Below are positions 45,121 through 53,524 of a stretch of DNA of 62,458 bases, one piece after another (positions within the stretch are counted from its first letter, which is position 1; the number at the start of each line of letters is the position of its first letter). Under the pieces are notes generated by a model. That model did no database searches and had not been told where the DNA came from. It was given only the letters and a program-made list of their open reading frames with translations. The stretch comes from SIG424 sp045546695 (GTDB lineage: Bacteria > Bacillota > Clostridia > UBA1212 > UBA1255), in contig JAZQDE010000007.1 of assembly GCA_045546695.1 (NCBI GenBank), positions 1 to 62,458 on the forward strand, read 5' to 3'. The translations under genes were made by a program, and so were the position numbers.

Positions 45121-45155
45121 GGTGTGTCCCGGTGTCCGGGCGCACCTTTTTTTTA
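45121..45155 (+). terminator. Terminator of the Hdr-Flx-Frd operon
   Basis: GGTGTGTCCCGG (45121-45132) pairs with CCGGGCGCACC (45136-45146) around TGT, followed by eight T. Confidence 0.9.
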
Positions 45156-45165
45156 TGCAAAAATC

Positions 45166-45211
45166 TTGAGTTTTCACGCGTGGTATGGTATTTTTCACAT
45201 ATATGTGAAAA
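45166..45211 (+). promoter_or_regulatory. Promoter with overlapping 20-bp palindromic operator
   Basis: TTGAGT at 45166-45171, 17-base spacer, TATTTT at 45189-45194. A perfect palindrome TTTTCACATATATGTGAAAA covers 45192-45211, overlapping the -10 and the expected start point, where a repressor would block transcription. The arms (TTCACA...TGTGAA) are in the opposite order to CRP and Rex sites. The downstream gene is broken. Confidence 0.65.
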
Positions 45212-45227
45212 GTAGGAGTGGTTTATA

Positions 45228-45665
45228 TGTCCGGATATAACAAAAACAGATCATATATTATTTTGATGGTCGTGCTGGCGGCTGCGAGCATCGTGTTTGC
45301 CGGTTGTGCTCGGCGGCGACCTTAACAGTAAATATAACGACCTGGACCTGAATACTGTAATCACTCTCCATGAGGGCAAAATCGCACTGAGTGAGATTGA
45401 AAGTCACGGTATGAAGTCGGCCCAGCTCAATGCGCCTCTTGCCGATACGCGCACAACGTGGTGCGGTTATCCTAAGTATGATTCTTTTTACGGATATTAT
45501 TATTCGTACGGCAATCCGAAGAAGAATAAACAAAAAGCATCAATTGACCACATTTTCTATATGGGTGAAAATCTCGATGTTCACGTGTTTGACGTTATCG
45601 ACACAACTTTTGCGAGAAAAACGTCTGACCACCTGCCGATATATGTTGACGTGAGTGTGGGGTAA
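45228..45665 (+). pseudogene. Broken lipoprotein endonuclease/exonuclease/phosphatase gene
   Basis: ATG 45228, after GTAGGAG, encodes a clean lipoprotein signal (YIILMVVLAAASIVFAGC) and then runs into a stop after RRRP (45324-45326). In another frame, from about 45303, comes the C-terminal third of an EEP-fold enzyme: VVLGGDLNSKYNDLD (metal-binding Asp/Asn), ...SIDHIFYMG and TSDHLPIYVDV (catalytic Asp-His) to the stop at 45663-45665. The N-terminal two thirds of the domain are absent, so an internal, frame-shifting deletion joined the signal to the C terminus. Remaining catalytic motifs are intact, which suggests recent loss. Confidence 0.82.
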
Positions 45666-45712
45666 GGGAAGGGGCAAGCCCTGCCGCCCTGGCTACACGA
45701 CAGATGTTTTAA

Positions 45713-45740
45713 TTGACTTTTATCCGAATACCGATATAAT
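45713..45740 (+). promoter_or_regulatory. Promoter for tyrS
   Basis: TTGACT at 45713-45718, 16-base spacer, TATAAT at 45735-45740. The leader to ATG 45780 is too short for a T-box. Confidence 0.8.
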
Positions 45741-45779
45741 TAACCAGATAGAAATAATAAAAAAAGGTAGGCATTTATC

Positions 45780-46988
45780 ATGTTATCACCAAAAGAACAA
45801 TACAGAATTATAACAAAAGGTGTGCAGACACTCGTAAACGAAGAAGAACTTATGCAGAAGCTGCAAAAGTCATACGATAACAATAAACCACTTATTATAA
45901 AATTAGGCCTCGACCCGTCAGCGCCTGATATCCACATCGGACACGCTGTTGTGCTTCGCAAGATTAAACAGATGCAGGACTTAGGACACCAGGTAGTCAT
46001 CATCATCGGCGACTTCACAGGCAAAATCGGCGATCCTACAGGCAAGTCAAAGGGCAGAGTAGCATTGTCAGACGAGCAGGTACAGGCAAACGCAAAGACA
46101 TACTGCGACCAGATCTTCAAGATCCTCAACAAAGACAAGACACAAGTACGCTTTAACAGCGAGTGGCTTTCAAAAATGACGTTTGAAGACGTAATCCGAC
46201 TTGCTTCAACAACAACTGTTGCACGCATGCTCGAAAGAGACGACTTCCAGAACAGATATGCAAAGCAGGTGCCAATCGGTATTCACGAATTTTTCTACCC
46301 ACTCATGCAGGCAAGAGACTCAGTTGAGCTCGAAGCAGACATTGAGCTTGGCGGCACAGACCAGACATTCAACATTCTCATGGGCAGAATGCTTCAGAAA
46401 TCAGTAGGCCAGGAGCAGCAGATTGCTATGTTTATGCCAATCCTTGAAGGACTTGACGGCGTAGAGAAGATGTCAAAGAGCCTCGGCAACTACATCGGCG
46501 TAAACGAGCCGGCTGAAGTTATGTTCAAAAAGGTAATGGAAGTTCCGGATTCACTTATCATCAAATATTACGACTTGTGCACAGACGAGCATCCTGATAC
46601 AATCGATGCCATCAAAGCACAACTTGCAGGCGGCGCAAACCCACGCGACATCAAATACGGACTCGCAAAAGTAATCACCGGCCTCTATCACAGCGAAGAA
46701 GAAGTACAAAAAGCAATGAGCTTCTACGATGCGGCTTTCAGCAAGAAGGCTATTCCGGACGACATTCCGGAGCTTGCGATTGAGGCAGGCGCTACAATCG
46801 GCAGCGTTGCACTCAGCTTTGTAGACATGAAGTTTGTACCGAGCAAGAGCGAATTTATCCGCATGCTCAAACAGGGCGGCGTACAGCTCAATGGTGAAAA
46901 AATCAGCTTCGCTGACATTGACAAAGTATTGACGGACGGAGACGTTCTTAAAATAGGTAAAAAGAATTTTGTAAAATTTAAAGGGTGA
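45780..46988 (+). CDS. tyrS: Tyrosyl-tRNA synthetase
   Basis: Charges tRNA-Tyr. 402 residues, class I. Seen: the HIGH motif in LDPSAPDIHIGHAVVLRK near residue 47, KMSKS in VEKMSKSLGNYIG near 229, tyrosine-site ELGGTDQTFNILMGR, and a C-terminal S4 domain (IRMLKQGGVQLNGEKIS). AAAGGTAGG precedes the ATG. Eight bases separate it from the dCMP deaminase gene. Confidence 0.96.
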   Translation: MLSPKEQYRIITKGVQTLVNEEELMQKLQKSYDNNKPLIIKLGLDPSAPDIHIGHAVVLRKIKQMQDLGHQVVIIIGDFTGKIGDPTGKSKGRVALSDEQVQANAKTYCDQIFKILNKDKTQVRFNSEWLSKMTFEDVIRLASTTTVARMLERDDFQNRYAKQVPIGIHEFFYPLMQARDSVELEADIELGGTDQTFNILMGRMLQKSVGQEQQIAMFMPILEGLDGVEKMSKSLGNYIGVNEPAEVMFKKVMEVPDSLIIKYYDLCTDEHPDTIDAIKAQLAGGANPRDIKYGLAKVITGLYHSEEEVQKAMSFYDAAFSKKAIPDDIPELAIEAGATIGSVALSFVDMKFVPSKSEFIRMLKQGGVQLNGEKISFADIDKVLTDGDVLKIGKKNFVKFKG

Positions 46989-46995
46989 GGTTTAT

Positions 46996-47484
46996 ATGGC
47001 ACGCAGAGATAAGATCAACTACTACCTCGACTTGGCAGAAGTCGTTTCACAAAGAGGCACATGCCTCAGAAGACGCTACGGCGCAGTAATTGTAAAAAAC
47101 GATGAGGTAATTTCCACCGGATATGTCGGAGCTCCGAGAGGAAGACAGAATTGCTCTGATATTGGCTTCTGTATCCGTGAAAAGCTCCAGATACCAAGAG
47201 GTGAGAGGTATGAGCTGTGCAGAAGCGTTCATGCAGAAATGAACGCAATCATATCTGCTCCGCGTGACAAAATGATCGGTGCCGCACTTTTCCTCACAGG
47301 CATAAATGTTAAAGATGGCTCTTATGTTGAAAATGGCATGTGCTGCTCAATGTGCAAAAGAGTAGTAATAAACAGCGGTATCGAGACAGTATACATAAGA
47401 GACAACAAAGACTCATACAGAGTGATAAGAGTCGCTGACTGGATAGAAAATGACGAATCAGTGGAGGGAATCCGTGGGTACTAA
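46996..47484 (+). CDS. Deoxycytidylate (dCMP) deaminase-family protein
   Basis: 162-residue zinc deaminase of the dCMP/ComEB type. Seen: VHAEMNAII (zinc His and catalytic Glu) and CCSMCKRVVINSGIETV (zinc cysteines), with an insertion before the HAE motif that includes CSDIGFCIREKLQIPRG, typical of dCMP deaminases. It would make dUMP for thymidylate synthesis. It follows tyrS closely and overlaps the next gene's start by 11 bases. Confidence 0.85.
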   Translation: MARRDKINYYLDLAEVVSQRGTCLRRRYGAVIVKNDEVISTGYVGAPRGRQNCSDIGFCIREKLQIPRGERYELCRSVHAEMNAIISAPRDKMIGAALFLTGINVKDGSYVENGMCCSMCKRVVINSGIETVYIRDNKDSYRVIRVADWIENDESVEGIRGY

Positions 47485-48217
47485 GATAATGCGAAAATGT
47501 TTATGCTTCTTCTTGCTGATAGCAATCGGCTTTTCAATGCCGGGCTGCGCACCTGATCCTGAAAAAGTAGGAGGGGAGTTTGGTATGAGATTAAATGAAC
47601 TACCGATTGCAAAAAAAGCAGATACGATTTTTGTTGTAGTACAGGATGAATTCACAACATTCTGCACATATTACGCATATACAAAGTCTTTTGGTGTGTG
47701 GACTGAAGAGTTTGTAACAGAAGGATACGTAGGTCGCAGCGGTGTATTGTCAGACCCGAGTACAAGAAGAGCCGGAGACGGCACAACACCCGGAGGCATT
47801 TATTCACTTGGTGAGAGATTCGGCATAAACGACAGACCTTCAGGACTGGCAGGACAATATACAAAGGTCACTGAAGATGATTATTGGAACGGAGACTCAA
47901 GTACCGATACGTATAATCAGCACGTAAAGGGAAGTGAAATGCCGGATTCATGGAATCCTGCCTCTTCAGAGCATCTTATAGATTATGTAGAATCATACAA
48001 TTATGCAGCGATGATTAACTTTAACGTTGATCCTGCGATTCCGGGGAAAGGCTCGTGTATTTTCCTGCATTGTACAAGAACAGGTGCTTCCTCTTCCGCC
48101 GGATGTGTTGCGATTCCGGAAGATAAAATGATAGAGTGTCTCAAACTTATGGGAAATAAAGACGGCTATATCGTGATATTACGTAATGCAGAGGAATTTG
48201 AGAATTATGTCAAATAA
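47474..48217 (+). CDS. Lipoprotein of an L,D-transpeptidase-like family (first of tandem pair)
   Basis: 247 residues with a lipoprotein signal (lipobox SMPGC near residue 25). The C-terminal half carries TPGGIYSLGERFG, FLHC near the C-terminal third, and SSAGCVAIPEDKM. This matches the H-x(n)-S-x-G-C pattern of YkuD-type L,D-transpeptidases, whose Cys is the nucleophile. Probable role is peptidoglycan cross-linking or modification outside the membrane. GTG 47474 was chosen because GGAGGG ends 5 bases upstream; ATG 47489 is 20 bases away. About half of its residues match the next gene product. Confidence 0.78.
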   Translation: MGTKIMRKCLCFFLLIAIGFSMPGCAPDPEKVGGEFGMRLNELPIAKKADTIFVVVQDEFTTFCTYYAYTKSFGVWTEEFVTEGYVGRSGVLSDPSTRRAGDGTTPGGIYSLGERFGINDRPSGLAGQYTKVTEDDYWNGDSSTDTYNQHVKGSEMPDSWNPASSEHLIDYVESYNYAAMINFNVDPAIPGKGSCIFLHCTRTGASSSAGCVAIPEDKMIECLKLMGNKDGYIVILRNAEEFENYVK

Positions 48218-48848
48218 TGACTTTACTGCAGCAATTAATAAAATATTAAACGGAAAGACGGCTGATACCGTCTTTTTGACATATCAGGACAGAGATTGCA
48301 ATAAATGCACTTTTCATGCTTTTATTAAAAACGGTAATCAGTGGCGGCAAGCCTTTGAATGTCGCGGATATCTTGGCAGAAACGGTGTTGATGTGCATCC
48401 TGAATATAGACAAGAAGGCAGCATGACTACTCCTCAAGGCATATATTCTATCGGTGAAAAGTTTGGAATATGTGATAATCCCGGGGGACTCAGTTGTTCA
48501 TATACAAAAGTAGATGAGGAAGACTATTGGGATGGGGATTGTAAATCTCCTACGTATAATACTCACGTACGCGGCTGTGATATGCCTGATAACTGGAATC
48601 GCGGAGCTTCAGAACATTTAATTGACTATAAAGAGTCATATAATTATGCAGCGATGATTAATTTTAACGTCGATCCGATAATTCCCGCAAGAGGGTCGGC
48701 TATATTTCTTCATTGTACTCGCAAAGGGTCTGACGGCTCTGCCGGATGCGTCTGCATTCCGCAGGAGAATATGCTGGCTGCTCTTCGCTTGATGAAGAAT
48801 GACACATATATAATAATTGCAAGAAGTATTGAAGAATATCAGAAATAA
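48207..48848 (+). CDS. L,D-transpeptidase-like protein without signal peptide (second of pair)
   Basis: 213 residues, clearly a paralogue of the preceding protein. Shared blocks include TPQGIYSIGEKFGI, SYTKVDEEDYWDGD, the SEHLIDYKESYNYAAMINFN region, the FLHCTRKG His region and GSAGCVCIPQENM (nucleophile Cys). It begins MSNNDFTAAINKIL with no signal peptide or membrane segment, so it should stay in the cytoplasm, which is odd for this enzyme type. It overlaps the first copy by 11 bases, consistent with a tandem duplication. Confidence 0.75.
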   Translation: MSNNDFTAAINKILNGKTADTVFLTYQDRDCNKCTFHAFIKNGNQWRQAFECRGYLGRNGVDVHPEYRQEGSMTTPQGIYSIGEKFGICDNPGGLSCSYTKVDEEDYWDGDCKSPTYNTHVRGCDMPDNWNRGASEHLIDYKESYNYAAMINFNVDPIIPARGSAIFLHCTRKGSDGSAGCVCIPQENMLAALRLMKNDTYIIIARSIEEYQK

Positions 48849-48871
48849 AAGTGGAGAAATTCATTTTTTTT

Positions 48872-48880
48872 TGGTATAAT
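48872..48880 (+). promoter_or_regulatory. Extended -10 promoter of rubrerythrin
   Basis: TGGTATAAT at 48872-48880, an extended -10 (TGN before TATAAT) preceded by a T-run and no good -35. It leads to ATG 48910. Confidence 0.65.
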
Positions 48881-48909
48881 AGATAAAAAATAAAAGGAGT
48901 ATGATTACA

Positions 48910-49449
48910 ATGGAATTAAAAGGTTCAAAGACAGAAGCTAACTTGATGGCAGCATTTGCAGGTGAGTCACAGGCAAGAAACAAGTATACTTACTACGCAT
49001 CAAAAGCAAGAAAAGACGGTTATGAGCAGATTGCTGCTATATTTGAAGAGACAGCAAATAATGAAAAAGAACATGCAAAAATGTGGTTTAAGATTCTTCA
49101 TAATGACGGAATTCCTGCAACAGCAGACAATCTTCTTGATGCAGCTGAGGGGGAAAATTATGAGTGGACGGATATGTACGCAACTTTTGCAAAAGAAGCT
49201 AAAGAAGAAGGCTTTACACGTATCGCTTATTTATTCGAAGCAGTAGCTAAGATTGAAAAAGAACACGAAGAAAGATACAGAAAGCTTCTTGCAAACGTAG
49301 AAGGCGAAGCTGTATTCTCAAAAGACGGCGACGTTATCTGGCAGTGCGCTAACTGCGGTCACATCATGATCGGCAAAAAAGCTCCTGTTAAATGCCCTGT
49401 ATGCGATCATCCTCAGGCATATTTCCAGATTAAAGCTGAAAATTATTGA
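48910..49449 (+). CDS. rbr: Rubrerythrin
   Basis: Non-heme diiron peroxidase protecting anaerobes from hydrogen peroxide. 179 residues. Seen: ferritin-like domain with diiron ligands in FAGESQARNKY, EETANNEKEHAKMW and EAVAKIEKEHEERY, then a C-terminal rubredoxin domain with CANCGHIM and CPVCDHPQAYF (FeCys4). ATG 48910 gives the usual N terminus and a 10-base distance from AAGGAG; ATG 48901 is too close. Single-gene unit with its own promoter and terminator. Confidence 0.96.
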   Translation: MELKGSKTEANLMAAFAGESQARNKYTYYASKARKDGYEQIAAIFEETANNEKEHAKMWFKILHNDGIPATADNLLDAAEGENYEWTDMYATFAKEAKEEGFTRIAYLFEAVAKIEKEHEERYRKLLANVEGEAVFSKDGDVIWQCANCGHIMIGKKAPVKCPVCDHPQAYFQIKAENY

Positions 49450-49471
49450 GATAATAACGTATAGCGACATC

Positions 49472-49506
49472 AAAGCCTGCTTTTATATATAGAAGCAGGC
49501 TTTTTT
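49472..49506 (+). terminator. Terminator after rubrerythrin
   Basis: AAAGCCTGCTT pairs with AAGCAGGCTTT around a short A/T loop, followed by T residues; a perfect 11-bp stem. Confidence 0.93.
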
Positions 49507-49536
49507 ATGTTATAATAAAAAAAGGTGGGGTGCCAT

Positions 49537-51264
49537 ATGAGCATTAAAAGACAGATTCAGAGTATAAAATTCATAATGGATATATTGTCTCCGGACAAAA
49601 GATTGAATCCGGTGTTGCCACTTTGCGTCCAGAAACCGGCGTGGAAGCCTTCTGAAGGTAGCAAAACAAGGCCGTTTGAACAGGTGCTGCCGGAGGACGA
49701 AGGCGTAAGCTCTGTATATATAAAGGATTATGTCTCTGAATTGCTCGCAGACAAGACGATTGACCTTCACCACCTTATGATTCTGCGCCACGGCAGGATT
49801 ATATGGAAACAAAGTTTCAACGGATATGATCCTGATATATGGCACGAGTGTTTTTCGTTGAGCAAGACAATTACAGGAATTGCCATCGGATTTATGCAAC
49901 AAGAAGGACTTCTTGATCCGGAAGAGAGCATTTCTGATATTTTTGAAGAGAAGATTACAAAGCTTCAATATAACGCAAGAAAACATGTGACGGTGCGTCA
50001 TCTCCTTAATATGCAAAGCGGCGTGCTTTTCAACGAGTCATCTTCGCTCAACGAACCCGACTGGGTAAAAGGATATTTCGACGCAGTTTCTATAAAAAAA
50101 GCCGGAAAGATTTTCTACTATGACAGCATGAATTCTTTTATGCTGAGCGCGATTGTGAAAAAGAAAACAGGCGTGAATATGATGGATTATCTTAAAGCCC
50201 GCCTGTGGGAGCCGCTTGGGATAACTGACGTTTATTGGGAATTGACACCCGACGGTATTGAAAAAGGCGGCTGGGGTCTCTATCTCACAGTAGAAGATGC
50301 CGCAAAGCTCGGCCAGCTCTTCTTGAATGGCGGAAAATGGAACGGCGAAGTAGTCATTCCGTCGGAGATTATAGATGCTATGCTACGTGAAAAAGTAGAT
50401 GTCCCGGCATGGATGGGCGATTATGATTACGGCCGTCACATATGGGTCGGAAGGCACGACAACACTTTCCTGTTCAATGGCATTTTCAGCCAGAATATCC
50501 TTGGCTTTCGCGATAAAGACATGTTGATTGTGGTAAATTGTGGAAACGAAGAGCTTGCACAGGCAGGTCCGTTCTTTGCAATAACGCACAAGTATTTCGG
50601 CAAAAACTATTTCCCGTCAGACGTGCCGCTTGCCCGCACTGCAACGCAAGAAACACATGAAGCATTACCTGATAAAAACAGGCTCGCTTCTTTTACAAGA
50701 TTTGCCAATAAAGTCAAAAATAAAAAATATGGCATTGAAAGTAAAAATGCTGTGAGGGGTGCATTGCTGCCAATCATACCGCAGGCAACACATAACAATT
50801 TTTCACAGGGAATAACCGGAATATCTTTTGTGAAAAGAAATGAACGCGATGGCAGAAAAAGGTTGCCTGCCCTGGATATTTATGTGAAAGAAGGCGACAT
50901 GGAATACGTGATTCCCGTCGTAATGGGAAAGATAACGAGATTATCAATGCAGATAGGAATCGAAACGTATGAACTTGCTGTAACAGCGGAGGTTGTGCGA
51001 GGAAAATTAAAAGTGAGATTGTCGTTTTTAGAGTTGGCGTGCTCCAGAACGATAGTATTTAAAGTCATGAAAGATTCCCGGGAAATGGAAATTGCTTTTG
51101 ACGAACTGCCGTCTTCTGACGTTGTCGTTAAAAACGTTGAAATGTTTATAGACAATCTCTTCAAATCGCCCGCGCTTGCTAACGTAGCCAAGAAGGCATT
51201 TTCACCATTCAAGGTGAGAATTGCGCAGGCATTTGCGCCCGTCGTCATAGCAAAAGAAGAATAA
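49537..51264 (+). CDS. Serine beta-lactamase-fold hydrolase with extra C-terminal domain
   Basis: 575 residues of the class C beta-lactamase/penicillin-binding-protein-like (Pfam Beta-lactamase) superfamily. Seen: the SxxK nucleophile motif S107-L-S-K110 in ECFSLSKTITG, a YDSMNS motif near residue 195 at the usual YxN/YSS position, and GGWGLYLTVEDAAKLGQLF near 250. No signal peptide is visible, so it is probably cytoplasmic and more likely an esterase/amidase than an antibiotic resistance enzyme. The last 190 residues form a separate unrecognised domain. ATG 49537 follows AGGTGGGG; a GTG at 49525 lies within that site. Confidence 0.8.
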   Translation: MSIKRQIQSIKFIMDILSPDKRLNPVLPLCVQKPAWKPSEGSKTRPFEQVLPEDEGVSSVYIKDYVSELLADKTIDLHHLMILRHGRIIWKQSFNGYDPDIWHECFSLSKTITGIAIGFMQQEGLLDPEESISDIFEEKITKLQYNARKHVTVRHLLNMQSGVLFNESSSLNEPDWVKGYFDAVSIKKAGKIFYYDSMNSFMLSAIVKKKTGVNMMDYLKARLWEPLGITDVYWELTPDGIEKGGWGLYLTVEDAAKLGQLFLNGGKWNGEVVIPSEIIDAMLREKVDVPAWMGDYDYGRHIWVGRHDNTFLFNGIFSQNILGFRDKDMLIVVNCGNEELAQAGPFFAITHKYFGKNYFPSDVPLARTATQETHEALPDKNRLASFTRFANKVKNKKYGIESKNAVRGALLPIIPQATHNNFSQGITGISFVKRNERDGRKRLPALDIYVKEGDMEYVIPVVMGKITRLSMQIGIETYELAVTAEVVRGKLKVRLSFLELACSRTIVFKVMKDSREMEIAFDELPSSDVVVKNVEMFIDNLFKSPALANVAKKAFSPFKVRIAQAFAPVVIAKEE

Positions 51265-51330
51265 ATTGCTTGTTTTATTTATGCGAATCAATTAAAATGC
51301 AAATAGATTTTAACACAGGAGATTTAAAAT

Positions 51331-52587
51331 ATGGGACAAGTTTACATTTTATTGGCATCACTTATAGCTGTTTTACTCATGCAGGGAGTAATTTTCCTCG
51401 TAAAAAAGCTCAGAAACAAACCTTTTGACTGGATTCACGCCATAATGGTTTGCGTGTTTTCACTTGCGCTGACTGCCACGGTATGGTCGGCTGACATCAT
51501 CACGGGAAATGGTTTTACAAAACAAATTAACCTGGCAGGCGGACATCCTATACCGTTTTTTGAGGTCGAGATAAATTATCTGACAGGTGATATTTACCAT
51601 TTTGTGCCCGGAAATATAACAGATATTGTCACAACTCTTTTGCTTTTCACAGTTATAGGCGCGATGTTTCCCGTTGTATGGGATAAAGCCAGAAAATGGT
51701 ATATTGCACCGATTTACATAATACTGCTCCCGCTCATTATTGAAGGTATGTGCATGATTAACGTAGGTTACGTATTCAGAACTACTTTCCTTGTTTACAG
51801 ATTGTTTGCACTGCTCTTAGGATACATAATATTCAAAGTTGTTTTTGCTCTGGTAAATAAAGGAAAATCCGGAGAGGCACCTGAGACTGATCGTGTGAAA
51901 AACAGTATATGGGAGCCGGTTGCTGTTACTGCCTTGTGCCTTATCGTTACATTTCTTGTGGGCACGCCATATATGGAGCGCGTAAAGGAGCTGGAAATTA
52001 TTAACAAGGGCGAGGTTAAAATATATTTGTCACCATCAAAGCAACCTGCAAACCTGTACGCCGTGGGCGATACGAATGAAGAAGAGCAGATGGTCGCCGT
52101 TGCGAAGATGGTCTATGAAAATCTCCAAAAATATAAATGCGAAGTTATGATGGCAGACCTTACGATAGGCATTGGTCTCAATGAGCGCGCGACAGAGGCA
52201 GCGAACAACAATTGTAACGTATATCTTGCGATTCACTCCAACGCAACAGGCAAGGCACCGACTGCGACAGGTCCTGTTTGTTTCCATTATCCGGAAGATG
52301 AAGAGGGTATGAAACTTGGTCGCAATCTGATTGATGCGCTTACTGAATGTTGCCCGATTGAGTCAAATCAGGGCTGGCTGATTGATGGAATGGCTGCTTT
52401 TGACGGACAGGGATATGCCGAGGTCAGGAACCCTCATGCTATGGGCTTGATGGGTCTGATTGTTGAGGTTAATTTCCACGACAATCCTGTGACAGCGCAG
52501 TGGATTATTGACAACAAACCTGTTATCGCAGATGCTATTACGGATGCACTTATCAAGACGTACGGTCTTGAACTTAAAGAAAAATAA
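51331..52587 (+). CDS. Multi-membrane-span protein with Amidase_3-like domain
   Basis: 418 residues. The N-terminal half has about five to six hydrophobic segments (residues 4-24, 33-53, 90-112, 120-142, 148-172, 200-215). The C-terminal half resembles N-acetylmuramoyl-L-alanine amidase (Amidase_3): NEEEQMVAVAKMVYENL (a possible zinc Glu), YLAIHSNA (zinc His) and GLIVEVNFHDN (catalytic Glu). The first zinc His of the usual DPGHGG is replaced by YLSPSKQP, so activity is uncertain. Preceded by an A/T-rich leader and AGGAG. Confidence 0.75.
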   Translation: MGQVYILLASLIAVLLMQGVIFLVKKLRNKPFDWIHAIMVCVFSLALTATVWSADIITGNGFTKQINLAGGHPIPFFEVEINYLTGDIYHFVPGNITDIVTTLLLFTVIGAMFPVVWDKARKWYIAPIYIILLPLIIEGMCMINVGYVFRTTFLVYRLFALLLGYIIFKVVFALVNKGKSGEAPETDRVKNSIWEPVAVTALCLIVTFLVGTPYMERVKELEIINKGEVKIYLSPSKQPANLYAVGDTNEEEQMVAVAKMVYENLQKYKCEVMMADLTIGIGLNERATEAANNNCNVYLAIHSNATGKAPTATGPVCFHYPEDEEGMKLGRNLIDALTECCPIESNQGWLIDGMAAFDGQGYAEVRNPHAMGLMGLIVEVNFHDNPVTAQWIIDNKPVIADAITDALIKTYGLELKEK

Positions 52588-52596
52588 AATAAACTA

Positions 52597-52625
52597 TTGC
52601 CCGTGTGTGAACGGCGTGTTAAAAT
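52597..52625 (+). promoter_or_regulatory. Promoter for the lipoprotein gene at 52663
   Basis: TTGCCC at 52597-52602, 17-base spacer, TAAAAT at 52620-52625. Confidence 0.55.
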
Positions 52626-52662
52626 GGTCGAAAGAGCACGAAAAACGAGGAGGATTCGTAAA

Positions 52663-53472
52663 ATGAAGAAAGTATTATCATTATTATTGGTTCTGTGTCT
52701 TTGCCTGGCTATGTTTGTTGCATGCGGAGACGACAAAGAGCCTGAAGCAACAAAAGCACCTGAGGCTGATCCGACTGCCGTAGTTACTACTGCACCTACA
52801 GAGGGACCGACAGCAGAACCTACACAGGAGCCCACTCCAAAGCCGACAATCGACCCTGCACTTCTTGATCCGGAGATTGATGCTGTCCTTTACAGATTCT
52901 GGGATGAATACATGAATATGTGGGAAGCACCGAACTTTATGACTTCTGATGATATAGGCTATGCACCTATAGGTGACACATGTGAGTACTATTACGAAGA
53001 AGGAAATGGTCTTGTTATTAAGATTTTAGCAAACGACCCATATTTTTATCTGCCTGTAACAGGTGAACTCGGCGATCCATGGTCATTTTATGATTATCCT
53101 GTAATGAAAATAAGAATCAAGAATCCTACACCGGTGCCGATTTTTGAAATGTTTGTATGTGCAGAAGGTGCTGACCTTGGCGCTGCTACAGTTCAGTATC
53201 AGATATCAACAGGAGATACAGAGTTTAAAGATTACGTAATTAATCTTGCTCAGGTAAAAGGCGACAGATTCGTAGAAAACGCTAACGGCTTAAACGTTCA
53301 ATATCTGAGACTTGATGCACTGTCAGTTGATGCATATCTTACGCAGCTTCAGGAAGAGGGCGAGTTCTACTTCTACGTAGACTACATTGGTTTCTTCAAG
53401 ACAGTTGAAGATGCAGAGAACTGGAATCCTGCACACGTAACGAACGCAAAAGACCCTGCACCGGCAGAGTAA
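52663..53472 (+). CDS. Surface lipoprotein of unknown function
   Basis: Not recognised. 269 residues with a lipoprotein signal (lipobox MFVAC near residue 22), a Thr/Pro/Glu linker (repeated APTEGPT/EPTPKPT), and a C-terminal domain of about 200 residues that looks like an all-beta fold (FYLPVTGELGDPWSFYDYP, VQYQISTGDTEFKDYVINL), possibly a carbohydrate-binding-like jelly roll. ATG 52663 follows AGGAGG; the longer frame from 52597 would start inside the promoter. A strong terminator follows. Confidence 0.72.
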   Translation: MKKVLSLLLVLCLCLAMFVACGDDKEPEATKAPEADPTAVVTTAPTEGPTAEPTQEPTPKPTIDPALLDPEIDAVLYRFWDEYMNMWEAPNFMTSDDIGYAPIGDTCEYYYEEGNGLVIKILANDPYFYLPVTGELGDPWSFYDYPVMKIRIKNPTPVPIFEMFVCAEGADLGAATVQYQISTGDTEFKDYVINLAQVKGDRFVENANGLNVQYLRLDALSVDAYLTQLQEEGEFYFYVDYIGFFKTVEDAENWNPAHVTNAKDPAPAE

Positions 53473-53494
53473 TAATTAAATATGATTAAGTAAG

Positions 53495-53520
53495 GGGGCT
53501 GCCGTGGCAGCCCCTTTTTT
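53495..53520 (+). terminator. Terminator after the lipoprotein gene
   Basis: GGGGCTGCC and GGCAGCCCC form a perfect 9-bp stem with a 2-base loop, followed by seven T. Confidence 0.95.
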
Positions 53521-53524
53521 TCAC

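Noticed and set aside
45192..45211. CRP/FNR or Rex binding site
   Set aside because: The palindrome has the arms in the reverse order (TTCACA then TGTGAA), so it is kept only as an unassigned operator.
45666..45712. G/C-rich stretch before tyrS as a tRNA or terminator
   Set aside because: It has only a short GGGC/GCCC pairing, no T-run and no cloverleaf.
49537..51264. Beta-lactam resistance gene
   Set aside because: It has the SxxK motif but no signal peptide and a large extra domain; the fold is shared by many esterases and peptidases.
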